Under the pieces are notes generated by a model, which was given only the letters and a program-made list of their open reading frames with translations, made no database searches and was not told the origin of the DNA. From NCBI GenBank assembly GCA_029582165.1, contig CM055884.1, forward strand, positions 18,569,037-18,633,036: a stretch of DNA of 64,000 nt. Reading direction: 5' to 3'. The position numbers were made by a program, and so were the translations under genes. Shown here piece by piece: positions 22,651 to 34,109 of this stretch (position 1 is its first letter; every line of letters starts with the position of its first letter). The stretch is from Portulaca oleracea (Eukaryota; Streptophyta; Magnoliopsida; Caryophyllales; Portulacaceae).

Positions 22651-23566
22651 GATATAACTCAAGCATGATCTAAATCGCAAAAATTTTCTCCTGTGCACGA
22701 CTGTGAGCGGAAGCAAAAATTTGTTTCTAACCGGTCACAAAGGGGGGTGAGAGTGAAACTTTTGAAAATAATTGTATCGATGGTTATTAAAATCTCGATC
22801 TGGATCTACAATCCTACGATTTTATGATTTTGAAATCCTCGATGCAATTCTGCGATTTATATTCTGATCCACGATCCTACATGAGTTTAGATCTTAACTA
22901 CCCTGTGGATCCTAACTAGGATCCCGATTCTGATAACTATAATTGAATCCTGGTCCCGCTCACCCCTAAATAGAAATATAGAACCATTCATAATTTGATT
23001 GCTTACATCTAATATCGTAAGAATGTATATTTCATTATTGAATTAATGATTGTGCATTGAAGATACCTACTAGCTAATATATAAAATTAAATCACATTTT
23101 ACTCGTTAGATCATACAATAGTTAGCATTTTATTTTGATATATTACTTCTTACTTCTAAAGTCTTTAATTTTATAACTTGTAATGTGCTAAAATAAATAA
23201 GGGTTTTTGGTCACAAATAATCCGTACTGAGGGGCTTGTGACTGTGAATAATCCAAACTCAGAAGTGACTTTTCGGCCACTGGTAGTCTGTACTTTTTCA
23301 CTATTTTCTCATAACAGTCCAGAATCAATTTCCGACACCGGAAAGTTGACGTGCCGACCGGAATTTTCCTTTTTGAAGTATCAATAAACATACTTTTTGG
23401 TCGCCACATTAGCTTTCTGATGCCGAAAATTGATTCTGGACTGCTATGAGAAAATAGTGAAAAAGTACAGACTGTTAGTGGCCGAAAAGTCACTTTGGAT
23501 TAATCTCAATCACAAGCCCCTCAATATGAATTATTTGTGGCCAAAAACCCACTAAATAAAAACTTT
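22651..23566 (+). repeat. Inverted arm A
   Basis: Left arm. It contains a palindromic run of GATCC-rich sequence (about 22790-22960) and, at its inner end, a hairpin MITE. It matches arm B in reverse complement over its full length. Confidence 0.9.
23198..23553. mobile_element. Hairpin MITE, copy in arm A
   Basis: Almost its whole length folds on itself: outer ends AGGGTTTTTGGTCACAAATA and GGCCAAAAACCC, inner repeats around GACTTTTCGGCCACT and GAAAATTGATTCTGGACT. AT-rich flanks prevent a certain target duplication. The design (GGGTTTTT ends, central GCTGACGTGGC-like block) resembles the element at 50826-51190. Confidence 0.75.
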
Positions 23567-23689
23567 AAGAAGAAAGCGATGGTGAAGAGATAAGGAGATA
23601 TCAAAATAACTTTAAGAATCTACAAGCCAAATGATTCATTTTGGATTTATTCATCAATAATTAAGAAATTAGACCCTTTTAATTTCAAC

Positions 23690-25665
23690 ATTAAAACACA
23701 CTTAACTCTCATTGGCATTTTAACGTAACCATGATCCAACATGCCCAAGCGACATCGAGTGAGCTTTGGCCTAAACAAACCTCGTTTCCTTTACCTAAGG
23801 TAGATCATCTCATGATCAATCGTTTTAAATGACTCTTGGCGAGAGTGTGTGTATCATATATGACACTTCTCTCTGTTACTCATGACTCTAGACCCTCTAG
23901 CCCGCCATTATGAACAAACCTAGCTCCCACCCAACTTGTTAATGATCCATGGATGACTTGCTTTGACAATGACCGTCCATGATCCAAGTGGTGTTCATCA
24001 GGGTGAGCAATCATACGTTCATATTTTGAGAGTACAGATTTTATTATCCTAAACATGCGATTATAGGTGACACTATCGAATCAAGCATGAAAAGCATAAT
24101 ACACGATTAAAACATGCTCCATTCAAAGCATAAAATAAAACCTTAGTATGGCCTCCTAAACTTAATTAAACAAATTTAATTAAGACAAGCTAGTCTTCAA
24201 GAACTCTTTCTTGAAACCTCAAGAATTCCAACTTGAACAATTCAAGGATTCTCTTTATTTGCACTTCAAAAATATCTTCTCGAACACTTTCAAGAACTCC
24301 TTGAAACATCGCAACATATATATTAGCTCCCACTCAAACCAACATCCAAGTTGCTTTTGCCTCCCACTCAACTTCTTGTCTCAACATTACAAGATTTAAA
24401 AGCGAGTCTCATCAAATGAGATCGATTGCATTGATTTCAAATATAAATTACAACTTTAATCAAATTAATATTGAAAATATATTCAAAATCGACGCCACGC
24501 AGGCCGTATTTCACCCAACTCGGCACGTAGGCCGACAAAACCAGACTAACTAAGGTCATACTAAAAGCGCATGCGATCACGCAATTTATTTTGGCAACAT
24601 TACAACACGACATATCAATATATGTCGACACCTTCTTCAATAACAATTATAGAAGATGTCCAACTTGCAATATATCAACCAAAAATAAGGGATAAGGCCA
24701 AAACAATTTAGCATCAAACAAATCCCAAACAAAAGCAAGAATCACGCATGCAAACTCAACAAAATCGAATTTTATTAAGTTTATATCTCTAGCCCGAAAT
24801 CATTTTAGGCGAGGTGGAAAATCCCTTTCCTTCTTGAAATTCCAAATTTCAAGGCTAAACACATACTCATTTTGCTCAATTTCCAAAATCGAGCAAATTT
24901 TACTCAGCAGATTCCAAATCCATGCTGAGGATCATTTTATAGAGGTCCAACTGGAGTCACCCAGCCACCAATTCCACAAAACGATCTATTTATGCCCAAC
25001 TGATCGATTGACAATTGATTTCCAAAATCAACTCTTCCCATAATTCAATACTTGAATGGAATCACCCAGTTCAATACCGCAGGGTAAATATAATCTAATC
25101 GGGAAGTCATAGAAAACGAGATTTCAAATCTAAACATTTTAGACCTAAACCTCGAATTCTTTAGGTTTGATGTTTGAAGAAAACACGAAGTGATACTAAA
25201 TATGAGTGCGACATCATATGCCCCACACATCAAGCTATGAGTTTCATCAAGCTAGTGTTGTGCTCGAGATTCATTGTCAAATAAGGGGTGAATGCTCAAA
25301 AGCGCACCTATGGCTATGGCAACAGTTGCCATGACCTAAACTTTCCCCATGTCATACCGAAAACCCACATGTGATCGTAAAGGAGAAAAGCAAAACAAAC
25401 ATCCAAAACCAATATCCAATCAATCAAAGCCAAGGTTCAACCATAACAAGATTATTACATATAATAATCAAGGTTAACCAACAAAACATGTCAAATTAAC
25501 AATTAATCTAGCATGCATACATCCCAATAGATCATATCTACCAAGATTGTAGCAAAAAAGGCATAAACATCTAATCTAGCAGGCTATATAAACATGATTC
25601 AACATTTGAAACATATAAAGAGATAGGCAAAACATAAGCATGCTATTGAGGTTCTGATACCACTG
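23690..25665 (-). other. Possible non-coding LTR-element remnant with Met-tRNA primer site
   Basis: On the minus strand, TGGTATCAGAACC occurs at about 25651-25663, preceded by CCCATCAG: a Met-tRNA primer site as in Ty1/copia elements. About 2 kb downstream on that strand has no coding potential and no visible second LTR, and the upstream side meets a LINE fragment almost at once. It may be a TRIM/LARD-type remnant or a truncated copia leader. Confidence 0.3.
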
Positions 25666-26058
25666 ATGGGTTAGCTTGCGCAAAAACTAGAGTATTGTTC
25701 GTAAATTGGAGATATGTTACTCTAATAATCTTTTTCGAACCAACTTGCAATCCCTTAAAGTCTCCAAGGTCCACTCCTAATTGCAACAATTTATTTAACA
25801 CCTCAGCCACCAAAACAAACAATAAGGGAGATAGGGGGTCACCTTGTCTTAGGCCTTTTCCTACTTTGAATGACTTTATTGGAGCACTATTTATCAATAT
25901 ATTGATATTGTTGTGCTTCTCAAACTGTGCATGATCCACCTAATTCACTTCTGACCAAACCCCATTCGCACCATTACATCTTATAGAGCTTGCCAATCCA
26001 CAGATCATATACTTTCTGAAAATCTAATTTCAGTAAGGCTCCTTGAAATAGTTTAACT

Positions 26059-26125
<67 letters not shown>

Positions 26126-26200
26126 ACGTGAAGTTTTTTCATAAAAAAGCCAATCCACAGAGTCATAAACTTTCTGAAAATCTAATTTCAGTAAGGCTCC
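25666..26200 (-). pseudogene. LINE reverse transcriptase fragment (minus strand)
   Basis: The minus strand encodes LLKLDFQKVYDLWI (about 26040-25990, repeated near 26190) and then GLRQGDPLSPLLFVLVAEV and LQFTNNTLVFAQA. These are the LDFxKAYD, RQGDPLSP and FADD regions of a plant L1 reverse transcriptase. FADD reads FTNN, so both catalytic Asp are lost. It is a different, shorter copy from the LINE at 15600-21707. Confidence 0.75.
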
Positions 26201-26214
26201 TTAAAATAGTTTAA

Positions 26215-26258
<44 letters not shown>

Positions 26259-26276
26259 CAACGTGAAGTTTTTTCA
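25992..26276. repeat. Tandem duplication, 2 units of period 157 bp, with internal (TA)n
   Basis: GCCAATCCACAGA...TAGTTTAACTT + (TA)n + TCAACGTGAAGTTTTTTC occurs twice, starting at 25992 and 26149. The first TA run is about 60 bp, the second about 35 bp. The unit includes part of the minus-strand LINE fragment. Confidence 0.9.
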
Positions 26277-27744
26277 TAAAAAAGAATTGAAAAAAAACAA
26301 AGTTGCTAGTGTAATGAACACCATTAACGAACAGTGGGCACCACCATCATAAAAAAATTCATCGTCACGGATAACCATCGTGGAGTTGAAAATTAATCGA
26401 TCATATAGATAGAACGATCGATGGAGTTAAAATTTTCATTCTAGATTGATAGACAATCCTTTAAGAGATGCCCTTGATCATAATGATAGATTTTGACTAA
26501 TCGTTGATCGTATAGATAGTTTCCTCTCGCCGTAGATCAAACTTATTTTTGATTAATTCAACTTACATATCCCAAAATCAAGTGTAATGTGGACAAATCA
26601 TTAGGTCTAAGACCTCCTTCACGCTCCAATCTTCTCAAACATGATTGATTTTGGTTTCTAAGAGACTTTTAAGGAAACAAAAGATATTTGCTAACGATTA
26701 CATGAACAAAATTAATATAAAATGTAATAATTAAAATAAAATAAAATTATTCATTTACCTTCTATAACAAGTTAAGGAAAATCAAATGAACGATTATAAT
26801 TATTCTATCAATAATCAATAATTGATATTCTACCTCACTATGATTTAAAAGGTAAGGTAATTTACAGTTTTGGAAATTACAGTAATTATGGTAATTTTCA
26901 CGATGGTTACCGTACATGTGGCATGATCAAATCTCATACGTCGATTTTATTTTTATATAAAAATATTAATTTTTAATTGTGAAAATTAAGTATAATTTGT
27001 TAAAAATTAATTGTTTTAAGAGCTTATTTGTTACCTATGATAGATAATGGATGAAAAGATTGAAACAGGTCCACTAGCCTCCATTGTTTCTGGCGACCTT
27101 TCGCCGGAGATACAACCACGTATCGCGAAACATACGTTGGTGACGAAGTTTTCCTCTCTTGGATACAATCCCGACACTGTCCATTCCCATTCTGCTCCCT
27201 TCGCCGCCATCCAAAACCGATTGTGGAAAAAAAAAACGAAATGAATTCGTATTGTGCATGGTCGGTGTTTGAGAACAACGTTATTCTTCGGCACTGGGAC
27301 CATCCGGCGATTCAAAACTTCGACAATAGACGACTGGTCGGCGGCCACAGTGAGTGATCGTGCTGCGTCAACGACATAGGCAGTTACCATTGGTATCATC
27401 AAACGTGGAAGACAGAAGGATTTATAACTTGAATTCCCATGTTTACCGTAGACAATTTTAAAGCATTGCAAAAATAATTTGAGAAAGTGATATGGTTGAT
27501 AGGTAGGGATTTGTTCACTAAAGGTTGGGTTGGAGGTTCAAATCTCATAGATTTAATTTTTTTCAGAATTTAATTGATTCTTAACATGGAGTTAGAATTT
27601 TTTGATTGATCCAGAAAGGTATTTATGTTTAAATTTAAGTACAACATAAATTTGAATTAATCCTTTGATTTTCGAATTTTGAAATTCTAAATTATATTAG
27701 AGGTGGAAATATTTCCCATTTTCATAATTCTAGGTTATTTTGTA
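26277..27744. other. Spacer inside the inverted-arm structure, no supported gene
   Basis: Short open frames exist on both strands around 27031-27471 but show no domain, no codon bias and no homology I recognise. At 27528-27541 GGAGGTTCAAATCTC resembles an RNA polymerase III B box (GGTTCNANTCC) and could mark a tRNA-derived SINE, but no convincing A box or tail was found. Confidence 0.4.
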
Positions 27745-28635
27745 AAAGTTTTTATTTAGTGGGTTTTTTGCCACAAATAATCCATACTGAGGGGCTTGTG
27801 ATTGAGATTAATCCAAAGTGACTTTTCGGCCACTAACAGTATGTACATTTTCACTATTTTCGGCATCGGAAAGCTGACGTGGCGACCAAAAAGTATGTTT
27901 ATTGATACTTCAAAAAGGAAAATTCCGGTTGCCACGTCAACTTTCCGGTGCCGGAAATTGATTCTAGACTGTTATGAGAAAATAGTGAAAAAGTACATAC
28001 TGCCAGTGGCCGAAAAGTCACTTTAGAGTTTGGATTATTCACAGTCACAAGCCCCTCAGTACAGATTATTTGTGGCCAAAAACCCTTATTTATTTTAGTA
28101 CATTACAAGTTATAAAATTAAAGACTTTAGAAGTAAGAAGTAATATATCAAAATAAAATGCTAACTATTGTATGATCTAACGAGTAAAATGTGGTTTAAT
28201 TTTACATATTAGCTAGGAGGTATCTTCAATGCACAATCATTAATTCAATAATGAAATAAACATTCTTACGATATTAGATGTAAGCAATCAAATTATGAAT
28301 GGTTCTATATTTCTATTTAGGGGTGAGCGGGACCAGGATACAATCATAGTTGTCAGAATCAGGATCCTAATTAGGATCCACAGGGTAGTTAGGATCTAAA
28401 CTCGTGTAGGATCGTGGATCAGAATATAAATCGTAGAATCGCATCGAGGATTTCAAAATCATAAAATCGTAGGATTGTAGATCCAAATCGAGATTTTAAT
28501 AACCATCGACACAATTATTTTCAAAAGTTTCACTCTCACCCCCCTTTGTGACCGGTCGGAAACAAATTTTTGCTTCCGCTCACAGTCGTGCACAGGAGAA
28601 AATTTTTGCGATTTAGATCATGCTTGAGTTATATC
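27745..28635 (-). repeat. Inverted arm B
   Basis: Reverse complement of arm A, with the hairpin MITE at its inner end and TTGAGTTATATC at its outer end. The outer end lies head-to-head with the (TA)n-spaced array that starts at 28681. Confidence 0.9.
27762..28088. mobile_element. Hairpin MITE, copy in arm B
   Basis: Same element as at 23198-23553 in the opposite orientation, about 28 bp shorter through one deletion near TTTTCACTATTTTCGGCATC. Confidence 0.75.
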
Positions 28636-28674
<39 letters not shown>

Positions 28675-28680
28675 ATATAA

Positions 28681-28812
28681 TATAACTCAAGCATGATCTA
28701 AATCGCAAAATGGATCAAATGGATTAGGGAGATATAATTATAAGAGGGAGGATTAAATGGATCAAAAATTTCCATGCATCACTTAATTTTGACATACTTT
28801 GACACTCCAAGT

Positions 28813-28887
<75 letters not shown>

Positions 28888-29061
28888 GTATATGTATATA
28901 TATATATATATGATATAACTCAAGCATGATCTAAATCACAAAATGGATCAAATGGATTAGGGAGATATAATTATAAGAGGGAGGATTAAATGGATCAAAA
29001 ATTTCCATGCATCACTTAATCTTGACATACTTTGACACTCCAAGTAACATCCTTTACTATC

Positions 29062-29136
<75 letters not shown>

Positions 29137-29262
29137 CTCAAGCATGATCTAAATCGCAAAATGGATCAAATGGATTAGGGAGATATAATTATAAGAGGGA
29201 GGATTAAATGGATCAAAAATTTCCATGCATCACTTAATCTTGACATACTTTGACACTCCAAG

Positions 29263-29299
<37 letters not shown>

Positions 29300-29441
29300 T
29301 ATATATATCATATAACTCAAGCATGATCTAAATCGCAAAATGGATCAAATGGATTAGTGAGATATAATTATAAGAGGGAGGATTAAATGGATCAAAAATT
29401 TCCATGCATCACTTAATCTTGACATACTTTGACACTCCAAG

Positions 29442-29507
<66 letters not shown>

Positions 29508-29655
29508 TATAACTCAAGCATGATCTAAATCACAAAATGGATCAAATGGATTAGGGAGATATAATTATAAGAGGGAGGATTAAATGGATCAAAAATTTCC
29601 ATGCATCACTTAATCTTGACATACTTTGACACTCCAAGTAACATCCTTTACTAAT
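28681..29655. repeat. Five-copy array of a 135-bp unit with (TA)n spacers
   Basis: Units start near 28681, 28912, 29131, 29310 and 29507. Each runs from ATAACTCAAGCATGATC through GAGATATAATTATAAGAGGG to TTTGACACTCCAAGTAA. Copies 2 and 5 extend to ATCCTTTACT. Units are nearly identical while the TA spacers vary from about 40 to over 90 bp. The first about 30 bp of the unit equals the outer end of the inverted arms, and the last copy continues into the minus-strand LTR, so the unit is an amplified piece of that LTR. Confidence 0.92.
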
Positions 29656-30749
29656 TCCACATTGAACCTCCTTCTCTTCACAATTCCACAATCTATTCTA
29701 AAACCAAGCACATGCATCAACTAATACTCATAAATTTCATGTTCTCACAGTGAGTTTAGCCATAAAAATAACTTGTATGTTCATAAACTAATACACTTTT
29801 CAATTAATCAAACATTAAAGCATAATTCCAACACAACTTACCCAAATCCTCCCTTTAGTGCTTTGACTCCTTCACTCTTCACTTGTCGCACTTTAATACT
29901 ACTATATTTACCTCTGAAACAACATGAAAAACCTTCTAAAATCATATTCATTTATACCTATGATTTTTACTAGAAAAGAGAGAAGAGAAAAGGGTCGGGG
30001 TTACATTACCCTTGGGAAGAGGAGAGAGAAGCGAAGAAAGATGATGGTGATGGCCCGGTGGTGCGTCGACGGCCGGAGGGTCAAAAAAGAGCCGGCAGCG
30101 GGTGGTGGTGGCCGGTAGAGGGCAACGAGCAGAGAGGTCGGGGGAGGTGAGAGGACGAGAGGAAGAGCAAGAGAGTTGGGGGTTGGAGTGATGAAAATTT
30201 TAAAAACTTCCTCTCTTATCATCTTATGCATACATATATACATGCTTAGGCCCAAATAAGAGTCTTCCCCTCTCTTCCTTCCTTGATTTGGCCGGTCCAC
30301 ATAAGGCCCAAGTGGGGAAATTTTTCATCCATTTAATCCTCCCTCTTATAATTATATCTCCGTAATTCCCAAATTACTTAAACCTAGTATACCGTAAGAT
30401 ATTATTGTTAACCTATGGAGACTAAAATAAATATACTCATATATTTCCTTGAAGTTTCTCATAATCATATCTTAAATTGACTTGGATAAAAGAAGGACCC
30501 GTTACATCGGTCTCGAAAAAAGAGTTCATAAACGATCATGAACACCATAAAAATTATCGGAAGAGATTCACCAAGAAAAGAAAATTTTAAGACTGATTCA
30601 TTGACGATCGTTGCATTGTTCAAGTCCTGCAAAACATACACTAGATTAGAAAAAATGAACACGCGCTTTACTTATTCGTGATTTATTCTTAACCTTGATT
30701 ATTTAAACTAATTAATACGTATTAAGGGGTGATTTTCTTTGGGTTATTA
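29507..30749 (-). mobile_element. Minus-strand Ty3/gypsy LTR (Tekay-like), partial
   Basis: On the minus strand it starts TGTAATAACCC at 30749; U3-like sequence, a TATATATGTATGCAT box near 30235, a C/T-rich leader and CAAGGGTAATGTAACCCC follow. TGTAATAACCC starts and this leader style are frequent in Tekay/Del chromoviral LTRs (family knowledge). A 45-bp segment near 30320-30365 is an inverted copy of the array unit. The 3' end is blurred by the array. Confidence 0.45.
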
Positions 30750-30969
30750 CAAATCTGCTGGCGATTCTTTCTTTCTATATAATCTCTTTTTATTATTTAA
30801 CATGTATGTTATTTACGTCAAAAGAATTTATATAAAATAATTTACATATGCCTATATTCCAATCCAGAGCCTACTCAAAAGAAAATGTCATAGAAATTAT
30901 CAAAGGTCACATGACCTTTGAATTTTCTAAGAATTCTATGTTGGGTCGTGGTCCGGCTTTGAATCGGAT

Positions 30970-32857
30970 TTTATGTAATATTATTTGTAAATTAATTTGA
31001 TATAATTTCAAGCATGTGAATAATAAAAATTGATTATTAAATAAATAAAAGTCACCCCTCGAAAACGAATTTCATAAAATAAAATATCCTTATTTAAGGA
31101 TTAAGCAACATTAGTAGGCTTCTGATCACCAAGTAGAGCATCACGGAAAGGGATTCTTTTCCAGGTCCTACAGTCCCTCACAGCTTAAACTAGCATCTCA
31201 TGCAAGTCCAACAAGCTGTTCTTATGCTTTTGCTTGGAATGTTTCATCCTCAAAAGACGAAACCCATCCTGCAACAAGCGTAAAACTGTGTCAATAGCGC
31301 CTTTTGGCTACAAGGAAAACCCAACCATCTCATGTTATTGAAGTGACCAATCACCTTCAACATATGAGGCCTAACGGGCTTGTGAAGCTCCAACTAAGAA
31401 TTTGAAAACCTGGCAGATGGCATGATACTTCTCAATTTCACCTATCATTCATGTTTATCTGTAAACTCTCACGATTTATGTTCAAAAGTATATACAAGTT
31501 CTCATGGATTTTTAAGTACCAAGGTTGATTTATCAAGTTAATTTTACAGTTACTCTAAGTACTTATGTTATGCACCCTTTATGTTAGAAACTTTTATGAT
31601 AATTCTTTACTTAGGATGTTTAAGTTATTTCATGAGTAAATTCCTTTATAAGTACATCCCTTAATCAAGAGGATTACAAGAACATCTTTAAGTTGATTAA
31701 AAAGTTGTTTAAAGATCCAATTTTATTAAGAATCCAAGGTCAAGGTTTTCAAGTTTCTAATTTTTAATAAAGGCCCCGCCCATGTTTAATCGTGCCTTAG
31801 GGCACCCTATGTTTAATCGTGCCTCAGTGTACACCAGGGAACCCGTGCCTTAGAGCACACCATGTTAACCATGCTGTAGTGCACACCAGGATAACCGTGC
31901 CTTGTGCACACTAGGGAAAAACTATGTATGTACAGTGCCTAAAGTGCACACCACGGAAATCTGGCCCATATATGATATTTATCCACCATCCGGATCTTCC
32001 GATCGTTCTGGGTATGTGCATACGGAGGCTTAGCCGATGATCGCAAGTAGGGGACCTTCTTATAAGTATTAAAGTCAACCAAGTGTTGGATTAAAGTTAA
32101 ATTCTACCGTCTTAAGTTAAGAGAAAGGTCTTAAAGGTTTTTCTCACCAAGTCACAAGTGTGATTCTTTGAATAATTCCTTTTTCCATGCACGTTTTAAG
32201 TTAAATGTTCATGTTTTAGTTTCTCTCCTTTATGTCATGTTATGTTCAAGTATGATTAAAGTAAGAAACTCACGTTTTGGTTTCCAATGAGGTTCAGTTT
32301 ACTTGAAAGGGTCAAGTGTGGCTATGTAATGTAAGTATACTCTACTTAGTGTTTATTTATCCTTTTCTTTTATTGTTGCAAATTTAATGAAACCGCGCTA
32401 AAGTAAGTAAGTAAGTAACTTTCTAAATGTTTTTTTATAAAAGGGGTACATGTACTAAGTTAATCTCATTCTTTTAAGTTTGTTTGTTTTTAGGAAACAT
32501 GGCAAAAAGGGAAAGAGAAAGCCCCGGACGGACGAAACCTTAGAGCAATCTAAAAAGTTGAAGGTTGTTAAAGGCACCCTCTGGAGAAAATGAGAGAATT
32601 TATTTGATCTTTTGGCTTGTATAAATTTATTGGGTTGTGTTGTGCTTGCTTTAAGGGTTGTTTAAGATAAGTTATGTTTTGGTGATGTATGTTTGAAGTT
32701 AATCTCATGCGATGATCCTTGTGTTGAGACGTAGTTTAGCCTTGTCCATTTTAGATGGACGGCGGTAATGCCCTCAGGTGAGTATTTCCGTTGCGCTAAT
32801 CATTAGGTTAAGTGAGTTATTAGCTTAATCTAGTGATTAATAGCTAGGAGGTGTTAC
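30970..32857 (+). mobile_element. Plus-strand Ty3/gypsy LTR (Tekay-like)
   Basis: The right end is clear: GGTAATGCCCTCAGG..., then GGAGGTGTTACA ending at 32857. The left end is uncertain. Features usual in Tekay/Del LTRs are the CCGTGCCTTAG/GTGCACACCAGG repeats, GGATCTTCCGATCGTTCTGG and GAAGCCCCGGACG-like sequence. No coding region is attached, so it may be a solo LTR, possibly inserted into the Tat LTR that begins at 32858. Confidence 0.5.
31780..31965 (+). repeat. Imperfect CCGTGCCTTAG...GTGCACACCAGG repeats
   Basis: About five degenerate units of 35-50 bp built on CGTGCCTTAG, then GCACACCA(GG). They lie in the middle of the Tekay-like LTR. Confidence 0.7.
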
Positions 32858-33376
32858 ACGATTTAAGGAAACCGACAAACCATAAAATAATAGAAAATGA
32901 CTCTGGTCTACGAACCCGAACTCTAAGTCCAGGGGCAAGGTTACGAATTCAAAAATTAAAATAATTCTCAAATCTGCCTGTTAGAAAACAGACTCTACTA
33001 AAATCAAACTTACAATAAAATTGAGTGGGGAGAACTTTTAATGAATTTCATGAGATTAATATTCGAACATGCAAATAAAAGAATGAGAGTTTCTTTACAA
33101 ATGAAAGAACAAATGAAATGAACACTTAGAAACGAATTACATAATGAAACATAAAAAAAGTACGAACCTCACTTTAAACCTTCCAAGATGGATCCTTTAG
33201 GATGAATGCTTCAAGATCGAAATGAAGGCTTGAGGATGATTGGTATGATGATGATATGGTAATTAATGATGATGGTATTCGGTGGAGATGGATGATGAGA
33301 GATTAGAGAATGGAGAGAATTGTTATGATGGTGGATGAGAGTATCGATAGGAAGAATATGGAGAATGAATGATGAT

Positions 33377-33480
33377 AGAATAGAATAGTATAAAGAGTTT
33401 AAGAGTATGGATGATGATGGAATGAGAGAGTATAGAGAGTTTAAGAGTATGGATGATGATGGAATGAAAGAGTAGAGAAA
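33377..33480 (-). repeat. Repeated leader segment below the LTR TATA box
   Basis: Two copies of about 52 bp (GAGTTTAAGAGTATGGATGA plus flanks), within what would be the transcribed leader of the minus-strand LTR. Confidence 0.7.
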
Positions 33481-33520
33481 TGTTTATGATAGTTGTTGAT
33501 GGAATGAGTGTGGATGAAAG

Positions 33521-33533
33521 GGGGTATTTATAG
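33521..33533 (-). promoter_or_regulatory. TATA box of the Tat LTR (TATAAATACCCC)
   Basis: CTATAAATACCCC on the minus strand, with hairpin repeats 60-420 bp upstream. The same TATAAATACCCC is used by the plus-strand gene at 39389. Confidence 0.7.
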
Positions 33534-34028
33534 TTGGAGGGTGGATGGAAGGAGAGGGACATGATCCCATGGATCATGCCCTTTAAACAAATAGGAAGGG
33601 CCTTCGGCCTTGCTCAAGATTAAAGGTCAACAAGTCAAAGCTGTGATCTTGGGATCACAATTGCATGGGAGGGAAAAAAATTGGCGCGAAGATCAGAATT
33701 AAAAGCATGGTCGCTGAGCCTTCGATTTGCATGCACACGAATTGCCACGCTGGCAATCGAATTCCTGGTCCATGGATTATAGGAAGGTTGCGGAGCCTTC
33801 CTATTTTCCATGGGCTGGGGCGCGCGTTCTCGACCTTGCTGGAGGCCCAAGGAAGCAAGGAAGGTCTCCGGGCCTTTGTATTTTCTGCGGGCTGGGCGCA
33901 CTGCTGGGCTTGCTTTGAAAATGGGCAAGGCCCAGTGGCCTTCTTATTTTCTTTAACCAAAGCCCGACTATTTTGGCCCAATTTTCCCGAGTGAATTTTA
34001 CCAGTACAAAATCTGCTGTCTATAGAGA

Positions 34029-34040
34029 GCCCCCACTTTG
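34029..34040 (-). promoter_or_regulatory. Polypurine tract of the Tat element
   Basis: CAAAGTGGGGGC on the minus strand, close to the LTR start. AAAGTGGGGGC is the usual tract in Tat-type elements. Confidence 0.6.
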
Positions 34041-34109
34041 ATCGAGTCCGAATTGGACGAAGGTCAAAGTAGCCTAAGATGTTGAATGCTTGACGTCTGT
34101 GACCAGGAA

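Larger units (their letters stand above)
22651..28635. mobile_element. 6-kb structure with about 900-bp inverted arms (possible foldback element)
   Basis: Two long inverted arms, 22651-23566 and 27745-28635, frame about 4.2 kb of unrelated DNA. Both start at the outside with GATATAACTCAAGCATGATC next to a TA microsatellite. By eye they differ at only a few percent of positions, mostly transitions, apart from a short deletion inside the shared MITE. Either a foldback-type transposon or an inverted duplication of existing sequence would give this; no transposase is visible. Confidence 0.7.
32858..34008 (-). mobile_element. 3' LTR of the Tat-type element
   Basis: Starts TGTACTGG on the minus strand, about 20 bp after the polypurine tract. 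It contains four hairpin repeats (33593-33950), a palindrome around CATGATCCCATGGATCATG (33560-33579), a TATA box (33521-33533) and a repeated leader. The far end is set by the neighbouring TGTTACA boundary and is approximate. Confidence 0.5.

Noticed and set aside
27031..27471. Minus-strand 146-codon frame as a gene
   Set aside because: No recognisable domain, overlapping frames on both strands, no promoter or splice context.
30970..32857. Joining the minus LTR at 30749 and the plus LTR at 32857 into one element
   Set aside because: They have opposite orientation (TATA and leader minus on the left, Tekay-like end plus on the right), so they are separate elements.
33635..33994. Frames on both strands of about 100 codons
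   Set aside because: They arise from the GC-rich hairpin-repeat part of the LTR and have no domain.
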